Assembly (NCBI GenBank): GCA_009926615.1
Contig: RFOM01000032.1
Coordinates: 1-39,837 of the forward strand
Source of the DNA: Pseudomonadota bacterium
Lineage (GTDB): Bacteria > Bdellovibrionota_B > Oligoflexia > Silvanigrellales > Silvanigrellaceae
DNA: 39,837 nucleotides
Direction of reading: 5' to 3'
Shown: positions 16,803 to 25,236 of the stretch, piece by piece
Layout of the letters: every line of letters begins with the position of its first letter
Position numbering within the stretch: the first letter of the stretch is position 1
Position numbers and translations under genes: made by a program
Notes under the pieces: model-generated
What the model was told of the DNA's origin: nothing
Databases searched by the model: none
Seen by the model: only the letters and a program-made list of their open reading frames with translations

Positions 16803-17828
16803 TGAAGCAGCTGCGCGTGCCTGCCGCTTTTCCTTAAGTTCCATAATTGTTGTCGAGTGCAAGGGCTGTGCTTTTTCCTTCGGGTTGATGAAGGTTTTTG
16901 CAAAGTTGACCGCGATTGCGGCCTCGGAGAAACCGGTCGCAATCAGTTTGAGTTTTCCGCGGTATTCGGCAATGTCACCGGCAGCGTAAATTCCGGCGAT
17001 GTTTGTTTCCATGCATTCGTTGACTTTGATTCCGTCATTCTCGAGTTCAAGACCCCATTCTCTGATTTTGCCGAGCGAGCTGTTGAAGCCGAACATTATT
17101 ATCGCGTCGTCGGCTTCGATAATCCCTTCTTCCAATGTTTCCGTATTCTGAATCCTGATTTTCTGCAGATGGTCCGCGCCTTCAAAAGCCGTAATTTCAG
17201 TGCCGGTCAAAATACGGGCGCCGGTCTTTTGGAATTTGGAAACACTGTCGTCATGCGCCCTGAACCGGTCAGAACGATGCACCAACGTGACTTCGGATGC
17301 GATTGACACCATTTCATTGGCCCAGTCGAGAGCAGAGTCTCCGCCGCCCACCACAACAACCCGCCTGTTGCGGTAAATTTCCTTGTTCACGACAGCATAC
17401 GAGATGCCGCGTCCTTCAAAGGTATCCGCACCGGTCGCAAGATGTTTTTTGGGACTGTAGGAACCCACACCTGCGGCAACAATCAAAGTCTTGGTCAAGT
17501 GGATTGATTCGGCCGTTTTAAGTTCCCAAATGCCGTCTTCGCGGCGGGTCAGAGTCTGGGCAACTTCACCGAGCGCAAGCGAAGGAGCGTATGCCATCGC
17601 CTGTGCAATAAGGTTGTCAACCAGATCCTTGGCCAGAACCTTCGGAAAACCGGCAACGTCGTAAATATATTTTTCAGGATAAACAGCCGTCAGGCGTCCG
17701 CCAAGAGCAGGCATGGAGTCGATGATCTTGCACGAGGCATTGCGAAGCCCCGCATAAAAGGCAGCAAAAAGACCCGTAGGTCCGCCGCCAAGAATAGTGA
17801 TATCGAAAATTTGCGGTTGCTGGTTCAT
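16791..17828 (-). CDS. ferredoxin/flavodoxin-NADP+ reductase, thioredoxin-reductase type
   Basis: A two-dinucleotide-fold flavoprotein: FAD motif GGGPTG at 14-19 and NAD(P)H motif GGGDSA at 161-166, then GIYAAGDI and ATGFSEAAIAVN near the end. It contains YPEKYIYDVAGFP (50-62), a signature of the YumC-type ferredoxin-NADP reductases, and lacks the CxxC redox pair that true thioredoxin reductases have before the second motif. It should transfer electrons between NADPH and ferredoxin or flavodoxin in the cytoplasm. ATG 17828 has a weak GGAG SD. The gene follows the S41 peptidase by 30 nt on the same strand. Confidence 0.9.
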   Translation of the reverse strand: MNQQPQIFDITILGGGPTGLFAAFYAGLRNASCKIIDSMPALGGRLTAVYPEKYIYDVAGFPKVLAKDLVDNLIAQAMAYAPSLALGEVAQTLTRREDGIWELKTAESIHLTKTLIVAAGVGSYSPKKHLATGADTFEGRGISYAVVNKEIYRNRRVVVVGGGDSALDWANEMVSIASEVTLVHRSDRFRAHDDSVSKFQKTGARILTGTEITAFEGADHLQKIRIQNTETLEEGIIEADDAIIMFGFNSSLGKIREWGLELENDGIKVNECMETNIAGIYAAGDIAEYRGKLKLIATGFSEAAIAVNFAKTFINPKEKAQPLHSTTIMELKEKRQARAAASPAK

Positions 17829-17858
17829 GGAGGCTCCGAACGGCTGAAAACAAGACGA

Positions 17859-20018
17859 CTATTTCGTCCAGTCCGTCTTTCCTCCAAGGAGTTCGATGCT
17901 GTCAACCAAAATATTCCCTGCTTCCTTCAGCTGATGGTCGTCGGGCCTGATTATCACGTTCGGATCTTCGGTTTTGGACTTGCGGTCGGCACCGTGCTTG
18001 GATGCCGTCGCTCCGGCTTTGTCCTTTTCCGGAGTTTTGTTTGTCTTGACGTCACCTGTTGAGGCAACCTGACGTCCGGCAGGGAGATCGGCAGCATCGG
18101 CCAGCGGCTTGTCGGCGGCTTTGAGGCTTACGAGGGTGTTGTCTTTTTCTTTTTTGGCCTTATCAATTGCCACAAAGACTTCCTTAAAATCTTTGTCGGC
18201 ACGAACCCGATCGTCGCTCTTTTTGCGAAGCTGGGGGATTACGGCCGACAGGTCCTGAACAGGCTTCAGGCCGGCGTACGCATTGATTGTCGTGTGGGGC
18301 AGGGGATAATCGTTCTCGCCTTCGCCGGCGTCGCTGACCTCAAAAACGTCGGGGATCTGAATGTCCGACTCAACGCCGAGAACCTGATTGCTCTTGCCGC
18401 TCGGGCGAAAGAATTTCGAGATGGTCACTTTCATTGCGCCGTCCGAATCGCGGCCCCCCGAACCCGGAAGGTCGATGACGGTTTGAACCGTAGCCTTGCC
18501 GTATGTTCTCGAATTGCCGAGTATCAGGCCGCGGCCGTAATCCTGAACTGCGCCTGCCAGAATCTCACTCGCGGATGCGCTCTGTTTGCTGATGAGGACT
18601 GCAAGCGGTCCTGCGTAGCGGACTCCGTTTTCAGGATCGTTCTTGCTCTCAACGTTGCCGTCGCGGCCCTGAACCTGAACAACCGAACCTTTGTCGATAA
18701 AGAAACCGGAGAGCTTGAGACACTCGTCCAAGTCTCCTCCGCCGTTCCGGCGCAAATCAAGAATGACACCGTCGACCTTGAGAGCCGTCAGCTTTCTGAG
18801 TTCACGGTCAATGTGATTGCTTGAACTGACGTAATCTTTTTTGCCGGACTTGCTTCCCTGATAGTCAATGTAAAAACTGGGAAGGTTGATGACTCCGACT
18901 TTTTTGCCTTTGACTGTCATCACGTCGCTGCGTGCTTCGCTGTCCGCCATGTGAACCACATCACGCACAAGCTCAAGAAGCTCACGCTTTGTCTCGTTGT
19001 TCATCGGGTCTTTGCGCAGGATTTGAAGCCTGACGACCGTGCCTTTGGTTCCACGGATGAGCTGAACGACTTTGCTCAGATCCATGTCAATGACATCGAC
19101 AAAGCCTGTTCCGTCGCCCGAGTCGACGGCAATAATTTTATCCGCTTTTTGCAGGCGTCCGTCACGCGAAGCCGCGCCTCCGGGGATCAGTGATTCCACC
19201 GTCGTGTAGCCGTCCTGCTGTGTCAGGCTTGCGCCGATTCCGACCAGCTGAAGACTGTAGGCCACTCTGAATTCTTCCTGATCCTGCGGGGCCATAAATT
19301 GCGAGTGCGGATCAAGCGAGGTTGCAAATGCATTTAGAAAAAACGAATGAACCTCGTCGGTCGAACGCTCGTTGACCGATTTTTTGAACAGCGAATAGCG
19401 CTTGTTGATACGGTTGGCGATTACATTCCAGTCTTTTTCGGTTTCACGCAGATTCAATGCGGTAAACTTTAGAAGCTTGCGCCAGCGCTCTTTACGTTCA
19501 GTTTCGTCTTTTGCCCATTCAACCTTCTTGCGGTCGGTTTCGAGCTTTTCATCGACTGCGAAATCCATAGGTGTTTTCAGCAAATCTCCGATTGCCTGCA
19601 GACTTTCGTCCATGCGTTTCAGATAAAGCGAATAAATATCGGTGATGAAATTGCAGTCGGAATTCGCAAGGGTTGCAGGGATGCTTTTTTCGTATTTTTC
19701 AAATGATGCGACGTCGGCGGCAAGGAAAAAATTCCTGCCGGGATCAAGCATCTGAAAATAGCGCTGATAAGTTCGTTTGGAGAGTTCTTCGTCGAATCTG
19801 CGGTGCAGATAATGTGCGCGCAGAAAATCGCGGACACGCCCCTGCATGGTTGTGCAGCTCAAAAATCCGGAATTGGCAGGTCGCTTTCCGGATTCGCGGG
19901 CTGCGCCGGCCTGAAAATTCGAACGGATTTTGGGGTAGATGAAGACCTGAAATCCCAGCGAAGCCGCCATGACAGCGCCGAGGGTCATGGCCATGACAAA
20001 ACCTTTTCTCTTCATCAT
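17859..20018 (-). CDS. C-terminal processing (tail-specific) protease, S41 family
   Basis: An N-terminal membrane/signal segment (residues 8-28) places it in the periplasm. A long helical N-terminal region (about 60-245) is followed by a PDZ domain (about 255-335) and the S41 catalytic domain. The Ser-Lys dyad is readable: Ser482 in SASASEI and Lys508 in TYGKATVQ, with GGGDLDECLKLSGFF upstream. This matches Prc/Tsp, which degrades periplasmic proteins from exposed C-termini. The last 90 residues are low-complexity, rich in Lys, Asp and Ala. Tandem ATGs at 20018 and 20015 follow GAGG; the second has better spacing. Neighbours are the DUF503-like gene (28 nt upstream) and the reductase gene. 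Confidence 0.93.
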   Translation of the reverse strand: MMKRKGFVMAMTLGAVMAASLGFQVFIYPKIRSNFQAGAARESGKRPANSGFLSCTTMQGRVRDFLRAHYLHRRFDEELSKRTYQRYFQMLDPGRNFFLAADVASFEKYEKSIPATLANSDCNFITDIYSLYLKRMDESLQAIGDLLKTPMDFAVDEKLETDRKKVEWAKDETERKERWRKLLKFTALNLRETEKDWNVIANRINKRYSLFKKSVNERSTDEVHSFFLNAFATSLDPHSQFMAPQDQEEFRVAYSLQLVGIGASLTQQDGYTTVESLIPGGAASRDGRLQKADKIIAVDSGDGTGFVDVIDMDLSKVVQLIRGTKGTVVRLQILRKDPMNNETKRELLELVRDVVHMADSEARSDVMTVKGKKVGVINLPSFYIDYQGSKSGKKDYVSSSNHIDRELRKLTALKVDGVILDLRRNGGGDLDECLKLSGFFIDKGSVVQVQGRDGNVESKNDPENGVRYAGPLAVLISKQSASASEILAGAVQDYGRGLILGNSRTYGKATVQTVIDLPGSGGRDSDGAMKVTISKFFRPSGKSNQVLGVESDIQIPDVFEVSDAGEGENDYPLPHTTINAYAGLKPVQDLSAVIPQLRKKSDDRVRADKDFKEVFVAIDKAKKEKDNTLVSLKAADKPLADAADLPAGRQVASTGDVKTNKTPEKDKAGATASKHGADRKSKTEDPNVIIRPDDHQLKEAGNILVDSIELLGGKTDWTK

Positions 20019-20046
20019 TTCCTCAAATCTCCTAAATATCTGCCAA

Positions 20047-20559
20047 TTATTTTCGTGTCGGAATACGAATCTGCCTGCGGGCCGTTCTGCTCAATGCCGA
20101 GCGGTCTTCGGAATCATCGTCGTGCTGATAGATTATAGTCTTTTCAAAACGGTTTTTGTCGCTGCGGGCTGTCAGAAAGGCCGAACGGGGAGGAACAAAT
20201 TCACCGTCGGCAAAGCCGGATTCGGATAATTCTTCATCTTCCAAGTCCTGTGCCAGCTGGCCTGCCTCGGTAAACTTTCCGTCGAACCAGCCGAACCACT
20301 GCTCGGTGTGGTTGAGAATTCGCGCCTGTCCCGCCGACTCGACCCGCTCAAGGATGTCCTCAAGGCGGCTTTTGAGGCGCGAGAAGTTGTCATCGAGCCA
20401 GATAACCCAAAGAGATGCTTCTTCATCTGTGCGGACTGTTATTTTTTGGCCAAAAGCTTGCCTCAGACGGTCACGAATGGTTCGCAGGACCCGCTCACGG
20501 TCTGCGGAAGAGACTTCCGGCTCGAGGTTGAGAGTGATATGCACGCTGGCCATGTACAT
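20047..20559 (-). CDS. DUF503-like protein with C-terminal extension
   Basis: ATG 20559 with an AAAGGTGGT SD. Residues 1-95 follow the DUF503 (YlxP) pattern: an initial hydrophobic strand, then RERVLRTIRDRLRQAFG and a hydrophobic strand around LWVIW, then DILERVESAGQARI. Residues 96-170 are acidic and then basic, unlike the family, and end in a basic tail. YlxP proteins lie near infB/rbfA in many genomes and have no firm function. The start is only 14 nt from the divergent DUF3025 gene. It is probably the first gene of a unit with the S41 peptidase and the reductase. Confidence 0.6.
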   Translation of the reverse strand: MYMASVHITLNLEPEVSSADRERVLRTIRDRLRQAFGQKITVRTDEEASLWVIWLDDNFSRLKSRLEDILERVESAGQARILNHTEQWFGWFDGKFTEAGQLAQDLEDEELSESGFADGEFVPPRSAFLTARSDKNRFEKTIIYQHDDDSEDRSALSRTARRQIRIPTRK

Positions 20560-20573
20560 GCGGGACCACCTTT

Positions 20574-21449
20574 ATGTTCGGAGCGTCTGACATTCAATCT
20601 AACTGGAATCCCTGTTTTTTTGAACAGGGCGGACTGTTTGATGTTTTTAGACCGTGGCGGGAATGGTTTTTGCAGCATGTTGAAGCTTTTCCTGAGTTGG
20701 AAAGCCTGACCGAGGTTGCGCATCGATCGGCCGTTGCGCCCGTGCTCTCGGGCGGCGGCTTTCCCGTCCGGTTTGTCCGACAGCAACGGATTTTGCGCTC
20801 GATGAAGGATGATTTGGGCTGGCGCGCGAATTATCAGATGAGAATTTTTTTGAGCGGGGAAATCCCGTCGCGGCCTTCGAACTGGCATGATTTTTTCAAC
20901 GCGTGGACGTGGATTTTTTTTCCCAAACTGAAAGCGGCAATCAACGCACGGCATTTTCACAGCCTTGATGAATCGCTCGAATTTCCTTGGAAGTCCGTTG
21001 CCGGAAACCGCAACCGTGAACAGGATATGCTCACTCTCTTCGACGAGGGCGGGCTGTTGGTTGTCACTGAAGATGATGAACTTTGGGATTTGATTTGCCG
21101 CAGGCAGTGGAGTGAATTGTTTGTTTCCAACAAGAAGCGGATCTCGGACGGCGTTCGTTTTTTGCCCGTCGGACATGCATTGTTCGAGTGCGCATTAAAA
21201 GGTCATCCGAAGCTGCATGCAAGCTGCGTGCGTGTCCGTGCAGATGCGCGGCAGTTTGATTTCAGCGGCAGAGAATCGAGCCTTTCCGCACTCTCTGAAA
21301 TAGACGCGCTTTCTGCCTTAAAAATCAACGGGCGAGCACACTTGCGCTCGCCCGAAGATTTGCATGCTTTGCCTATTTGGGGAATCCGCGGATGGCATCC
21401 GCGGGCGGAAGACCCCGAGTTCATCGCTGACCGGACGCACTTCCGCTGA
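20574..21449 (+). CDS. DUF3025 family protein
   Basis: A 291-residue protein with the DUF3025 core: SGGGFPVRFV, then NWHDFFNAWTWIFFPKLKAAINARH (residues about 103-127), and a later RxxDMLTLFDEGG region. The family is mostly found in proteobacteria and has no established function. The ATG at 20574 lacks a clear SD, and its promoter must overlap the divergent DUF503-like gene. Its 3' part carries two strong inverted repeats (21329-21354 and 21386-21404) that appear to serve the convergent gene ending at 21465. Confidence 0.78.
   Translation: MFGASDIQSNWNPCFFEQGGLFDVFRPWREWFLQHVEAFPELESLTEVAHRSAVAPVLSGGGFPVRFVRQQRILRSMKDDLGWRANYQMRIFLSGEIPSRPSNWHDFFNAWTWIFFPKLKAAINARHFHSLDESLEFPWKSVAGNRNREQDMLTLFDEGGLLVVTEDDELWDLICRRQWSELFVSNKKRISDGVRFLPVGHALFECALKGHPKLHASCVRVRADARQFDFSGRESSLSALSEIDALSALKINGRAHLRSPEDLHALPIWGIRGWHPRAEDPEFIADRTHFR
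21320..21354 (-). terminator. intrinsic terminator, antisense inside the DUF3025 gene
   Basis: CGGGCGAGC (21329-21337) and GCTCGCCCG (21346-21354) are a perfect 9-bp stem with an 8-nt loop. Read on the reverse strand, the stem is followed after four bases by TTTTT (21324-21320). This fits termination of the ferrochelatase-like transcript about 110 nt past its stop codon. On the forward strand it lies in coding sequence with no T-run. Confidence 0.6.
21386..21404. repeat. 19-bp near-perfect palindrome
   Basis: CCGCGGATG (21386-21394) and CATCCGCGG (21396-21404) flank a single base. As RNA it folds into an 8-bp GC-rich hairpin. It sits between the end of the ferrochelatase-like gene and the terminator hairpin at 21329, within DUF3025 codons (GIRGWHPR). 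It may be a second element of a compound transcript end. Confidence 0.55.
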
Positions 21450-21464
21450 GAAGCGAGGACAACC

Positions 21465-22742
21465 TTACTTTGAAGGATAGGGTGACCATTCCTGCGTATT
21501 ATCCTTCATGTGTGTCACGCCGGGGAGGAAAAGTCCCGGTTTGCCGACTGAGTTTGGTTCCAGCGCTTTTTCTCCGGCTTTCTTGAGAGTAATCACCAGA
21601 CCCTTGTACTGAGCAGCATCCGCCGTGATTTCAGCGATAAACCGCGCATGTTCCTTGTTGGTATCAAAGTTGGGAAGAAGAACGCTCTTGATGCCTTTGT
21701 TGTTTGAATCCGAAGCCTTCATTTTCGCGCTTTCCGCGGCGAAGTAATTCGCTGCAAGAACTTGCATGTCATAAAGGGTTGCACGGTGGTGAGTCGTGAA
21801 GGACAGACGCCCGTCCATTGCAACATTCTTACAACCGTCGGCAACCATCTGTCTTGCGACATCGTTCGCTGTCGGAGAAACCCATTTCGCGCCGGGGAAA
21901 AAGTCATCGTTCAGGAAGCCGTGATAAATTTTGTATTCCGGCATCTTTTTGCGAAGTTCAATGACGGACTGCTTCATCTGTGTGATTGCCGAGTCTCCGG
22001 TGTTGATCAGCCACATCGGGAGTCCGTGGCTGCCAAGTAAAACACACACATCTTTTGCGGGAGTGTCAGGGAAAGCTCTGGCAATATCACCGCGCAGCGA
22101 GGATGACATGACATCCGTGAAGCGGTTGTCATTTGCATACCACGCGATGCCCAAAGCTTCCGCGTTGTATTCCGGATGTTTCTTAAGATATTTAAGAACA
22201 TCTTCCATGTTTTCGCCGCTGGACGCATAGGAGAATTGAGCGCCTTTGTTGGCTACAATGATTTTTGTAACGCCGTCGCGCTTCATTTCTTCCAGAGTTT
22301 CTTCAATAAACGGCTTTGAAAAGTTGAATCCGACGTAGGCTTTTGCGTTCGGAAGAATGCCCTTCAGCTCTTCGTTGATCGCTTCAATCTGTTTGAGTGA
22401 ATTTGCATAGTAGCGGGTCGCGCCAATGACATCATACTGCGAGCGGACGGTTTTGACCGACAGCCTGTACGCAGGATCTTCAATCAGTTTGCGTGTCCAC
22501 ATCGGCAGCGGAATACCGACGTTCTTTTGAAAAGAGATTTTGATATAATCTTCGAGTTCGGTGTCGGGGTTGTCGATGTCTCCGTGGGATGCGAACAGCA
22601 GACCGACTTTTTCGTTTTTCGGAGACTGCACAGCGTTCTTTACATCGGCGTCAATCGATTTTCCGCAGGCCTGAACTGCGACCACCGAAAACGCTGCCAT
22701 GCTGAGAAGGGAAAAACTCTTGAGAGCGAAACTCAACGTCAT
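21465..22742 (-). CDS. ferrochelatase-fold protein, predicted lipoprotein
   Basis: The start is ATG 22742, preceded by GAGGAG 6 nt away. Residues 1-25 look like a lipoprotein signal (hydrophobic core, then V-Q-A-C with Cys26). The body reads like class II chelatases: KVGLLFASHGDID at 45-57, SKPFIEETLEEMKRDGVTKI at 142-161 (compare the PFIEDAVAEM block of ferrochelatases) and LLGSHGLP at 235-242, whose His239 sits at the catalytic histidine position. Bacterial ferrochelatases insert iron into protoporphyrin or coproporphyrin in the cytoplasm; an exported chelatase is known in the periplasmic CbiK of Desulfovibrio. Substrate and metal are unknown here. The gene appears monocistronic, with terminator-like hairpins downstream. 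Confidence 0.75.
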   Translation of the reverse strand: MTLSFALKSFSLLSMAAFSVVAVQACGKSIDADVKNAVQSPKNEKVGLLFASHGDIDNPDTELEDYIKISFQKNVGIPLPMWTRKLIEDPAYRLSVKTVRSQYDVIGATRYYANSLKQIEAINEELKGILPNAKAYVGFNFSKPFIEETLEEMKRDGVTKIIVANKGAQFSYASSGENMEDVLKYLKKHPEYNAEALGIAWYANDNRFTDVMSSSLRGDIARAFPDTPAKDVCVLLGSHGLPMWLINTGDSAITQMKQSVIELRKKMPEYKIYHGFLNDDFFPGAKWVSPTANDVARQMVADGCKNVAMDGRLSFTTHHRATLYDMQVLAANYFAAESAKMKASDSNNKGIKSVLLPNFDTNKEHARFIAEITADAAQYKGLVITLKKAGEKALEPNSVGKPGLFLPGVTHMKDNTQEWSPYPSK

Positions 22743-22961
22743 GACATACTCCTCTAAGTGGGGATGAGTGTGCGGTGTCCAACTTTGGACCGGCTCAACC
22801 CTGTCGAAGTGTGTAATGTAAAATTGCATTTCACTGCAAGAAAAATTTTTAAAAAAAATGTAAAATTTTCAGGTGGTTTTGAAAATTTAAGTTGGCCGAC
22901 CGGTCTGCATGAAAGTTCTATAAATTGTACAAGGTTAGGGTGAACTTGTACAATAGGTTCC
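22743..22961. other. AT-rich intergenic region, likely promoter of the ferrochelatase-like gene
   Basis: This 219-nt gap is rich in A/T, with long A- and T-runs at 22841-22870 resembling an UP element on the reverse strand. A TTGCAG (-35-like) lies just downstream of those runs, but I see no convincing -10. The motif ATGTAAAATT occurs twice (near 22816 and 22858). The inverted repeat at 22924-22954 is at its other end. Confidence 0.45.
22924..22954. repeat. perfect 10-bp inverted repeat made of two TTGTACAA palindromes
   Basis: ATTGTACAAG (22924-22933) and CTTGTACAAT (22945-22954) are a perfect inverted repeat, spacer 11 nt. Each arm holds the 8-bp palindrome TTGTACAA, centres 21 bp apart, i.e. 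two helical turns. It lies 7 nt after the stop of the gene at 22962. Read as RNA on the reverse strand it is a hairpin followed by TTTAT, a weak terminator. The paired palindromes equally suit a double operator. Confidence 0.5.
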
Positions 22962-23855
22962 TTATCGTTGGGCCCTTCGCGCAGCAATGTACTCGTTTCT
23001 CATGAACTTTTGCCGACTGCTCAAAAGCAGTTTCAGGTCGAAGCCCGATGCCGCATTGAACTGTTTGAACCATTCCGCAGCGTTGAATTTGTTTGAAAAT
23101 TGCGGAAGCGGCTTGAGTTTGTCCGACTCTATGTTCCACTTAAATCCGCCCCATGCGACTTCCGTGCCGCTGTGCGGAAGAAATTTAAGAACAACGCACG
23201 TCACATCGGTGCAAGAACAGGCCGGATTTGTGCAGTAAAGATCATCAATCACATAACGCTCGCCGTCGACGAACCTTTCAATCGGCTGACCGTTGGGAAA
23301 GAGCATCTGGAACGGCACCAGTTTGTCGGCCTGAATCGACTGCAGATCGCGGTCCTTCCATGTTTCGGTCAACGAGGCATCAAAAGCCGCAAAGGGTTGC
23401 CGGATGGAGTCGAGCACGACCGGAGTCAGCGAAATGTTCAGTGCACCGATGAGGAGTTGCTTTTCGGTGCCGTCAAGTCGCAGAACTTCGGCAGAGTCAT
23501 CAAGGAAATTTGCACCTCCCTCTGCCGATTCTTTTGTGGCACGGACATCTTCAATTCCGACGAATTTGCCCTGCTTGACATTGAGCCGTGCGACAATCCC
23601 GAAAATGTCGCCGCCGGCCTTCGCAGGCTCAGAGTTTTGTGAAAGCGCAGCAAGCATTTTGCTTTTCAGATCGGTTTTGAAATCGATTAATTTGATCACG
23701 ACCTGAGCGTCGCCGATGACTGCTCCGGCCTCTTCGGGTGTGCTGATTTTGTGAGGAAGGACAAGCGCTGCCGTGGCTTTGAAATAGCGGTTCTTCCAGC
23801 TGATCCTGAAGGTATCATCTTTACCGATGTTGAGCGGCATTACGAGCGGATTCAT
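22962..23855 (-). CDS. unrecognised protein with a four-cysteine cluster
   Basis: A 297-residue protein without signal peptide. The central part carries Cys208, Cys213, Cys215 and Cys220 in YCTNPACSCTDVTC, a likely zinc- or metal-binding knuckle. Before it is a region of alternating hydrophobic strands (about 20-150), reminiscent of PilZ-type or other small beta domains, but not identifiable. The C-terminus is helical and basic. The ATG overlaps the TGA of the EamA transporter gene by 4 nt, so the two are translated together. Function unknown; a role linked to the transporter cannot be inferred from overlap alone. Confidence 0.7.
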   Translation of the reverse strand: MNPLVMPLNIGKDDTFRISWKNRYFKATAALVLPHKISTPEEAGAVIGDAQVVIKLIDFKTDLKSKMLAALSQNSEPAKAGGDIFGIVARLNVKQGKFVGIEDVRATKESAEGGANFLDDSAEVLRLDGTEKQLLIGALNISLTPVVLDSIRQPFAAFDASLTETWKDRDLQSIQADKLVPFQMLFPNGQPIERFVDGERYVIDDLYCTNPACSCTDVTCVVLKFLPHSGTEVAWGGFKWNIESDKLKPLPQFSNKFNAAEWFKQFNAASGFDLKLLLSSRQKFMRNEYIAARRAQR

Positions 23856-24937
23856 ATTGCTGGATTCCTTTCTTCAGAAACTTTTGAAGAGATTTCAGAG
23901 TTTCCTTTTGTTCTTCGGTTGCGAAGGTCTGCAACGGGCATCATCACTCCAAAACACAAAGTGATTGCAGCACCAAGCCACTGAAGCCCTGTCAGCGACT
24001 CATCGAATGCCATAAGACCCAGAAGGGCTGCAAATACCGGACCGGTATATTGTCCCAAAGCAACAAAACCGGCTTCGGCAGACTGAAATGACCAAGTCAT
24101 CAGATATTGGGCTATGACCGCCGGAATTCCTGACAGACACAACAGCGCCAGCACTGCGGGGTCGTCCGGAATATGCAGTGGGGCGTAAAAAAGACCCGAA
24201 AGAACCGCGAGCAAGACTCCCGAGACCGACAGGCTTAAAATGATTGTGTTGCCCGATACATGCTTTAACTTGCGGACGCTGAAGTAGGCCACCGAAGCCA
24301 GAATTCCCGATGAAAAAGCGACGAGATAATCAACGGCGCGCTGCATACCTCCTCCTTCAACGGTTGTGTTGTAAACGGCGGGCAGGCCTTGAACCGGCAA
24401 AAAGCCGGTTCCGAGGACCAGAGTCACACCTGCAAAGCCGGCCAATGCGAAAAATGCGCGCGCGGCAGTCATGCGCTCGGACAAAAAATAATGTCCAAGC
24501 AGGCCAATCATGAACACACTTGAGTTTGCAAAAAGGGACGCAAGCGCAATCGGGATATGCAATGTTCCGTAAAAGAAGCAGGCCATGCTGACCGCACCGA
24601 TAAAACCGCGTGTCGACAGCCAGCGGATTTCATTCAATCCGAGCGGAGGGTGTTTTTTGCCGGCGGCAGTTCGTCGCAATAGGACCAACAGGCATATCAG
24701 GCTCATGGGCAGGCAACGGAAAAGGACGCTCTCCCAAGTTCCGAACCGCGCCGAGGCGGGGAGGTCGGGAAACTTCGAAGTCTGCAGGCGTTGTGCAGCT
24801 TTGATGAGGGCTATCATGATCGAAAAACAAAAATGGGCGCCCACCATCATCAGCAGCGCCTGCACCGGTTTTTCAATATTTTTTTTTCTTAAAAGAGCTG
24901 AATTATTCTGAAACATTGCGGCAGTGTTGAACACCAC
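23852..24937 (-). CDS. EamA/DMT-family transporter
   Basis: A 361-residue inner-membrane protein with about ten transmembrane helices in two EamA repeats (roughly 25-170 and 205-340). The second repeat ends with the usual Q-Y-x-x-P-V-F-A-A-L-L-G and a cytoplasmic basic tail. These are drug/metabolite exporters; no substrate can be read. GTG 24937 lies 2 nt after the TM2 gene stop and has no good SD, so translational coupling is likely. A later ATG at 24916 is possible. It overlaps the following cysteine-cluster gene by 4 nt. Confidence 0.85.
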   Translation of the reverse strand: MVFNTAAMFQNNSALLRKKNIEKPVQALLMMVGAHFCFSIMIALIKAAQRLQTSKFPDLPASARFGTWESVLFRCLPMSLICLLVLLRRTAAGKKHPPLGLNEIRWLSTRGFIGAVSMACFFYGTLHIPIALASLFANSSVFMIGLLGHYFLSERMTAARAFFALAGFAGVTLVLGTGFLPVQGLPAVYNTTVEGGGMQRAVDYLVAFSSGILASVAYFSVRKLKHVSGNTIILSLSVSGVLLAVLSGLFYAPLHIPDDPAVLALLCLSGIPAVIAQYLMTWSFQSAEAGFVALGQYTGPVFAALLGLMAFDESLTGLQWLGAAITLCFGVMMPVADLRNRRTKGNSEISSKVSEERNPAI

Positions 24938-24939
24938 GC

Positions 24940-25236
24940 TCAGGCTGTCAAATCAAATGGACCCTGTTTTTTGTAATTTGAGCTGCTCTCTTGAGCAACG
25001 ATGAACGCTTCCGGCAGTGAGCCGTATTCATCGGCAAAGTCGTCGTCGGACATGCGCGCCAGAAAAGCAGCATCCACCAGACTCAGCAATCCGGGGATCA
25101 GCGTCCAGCAGAAGAGCAGATAAGCCAGTCCTGAGACGGTTTGGTGAGTGTAGAATCTGTGGACTCCAGCCCAACCCAAGACGAGGGCAAGTCTGAGAGC
25201 TTTTTCCCTGTTTGGTTGTGTTACCGGCCGTCTCAT
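24940..25236 (-). CDS. TM2-domain membrane protein
   Basis: ATG 25236 is chosen because AGGAAGGGG precedes it at 8 nt; the in-frame ATG at 25284 has no SD. The 98-residue product has a basic N-terminus, then the TM2 domain: LGWAGVHRFYTHQTVSGLAY, LIPGLLSLVDA and a DDDFADEYG tail. TM2 proteins span the membrane twice with a short turn between; their role is mostly unknown. It is the first gene of a three-gene unit with the EamA transporter and the cysteine-cluster protein. Confidence 0.75.
   Translation of the reverse strand: MRRPVTQPNREKALRLALVLGWAGVHRFYTHQTVSGLAYLLFCWTLIPGLLSLVDAAFLARMSDDDFADEYGSLPEAFIVAQESSSNYKKQGPFDLTA

Noticed and set aside
18062..18096. short LPAGRQ-type stretch in the S41 protease tail, resembling repeats common in some assemblies
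   Set aside because: A single copy in frame with no flanking repeat; chance or normal coding.
20463..21176. 237-codon reverse frame across the DUF503-like and DUF3025 genes
   Set aside because: The composition is basic and Pro-rich with no domain; it is the shadow of the DUF3025 gene, which has a clear family signature.
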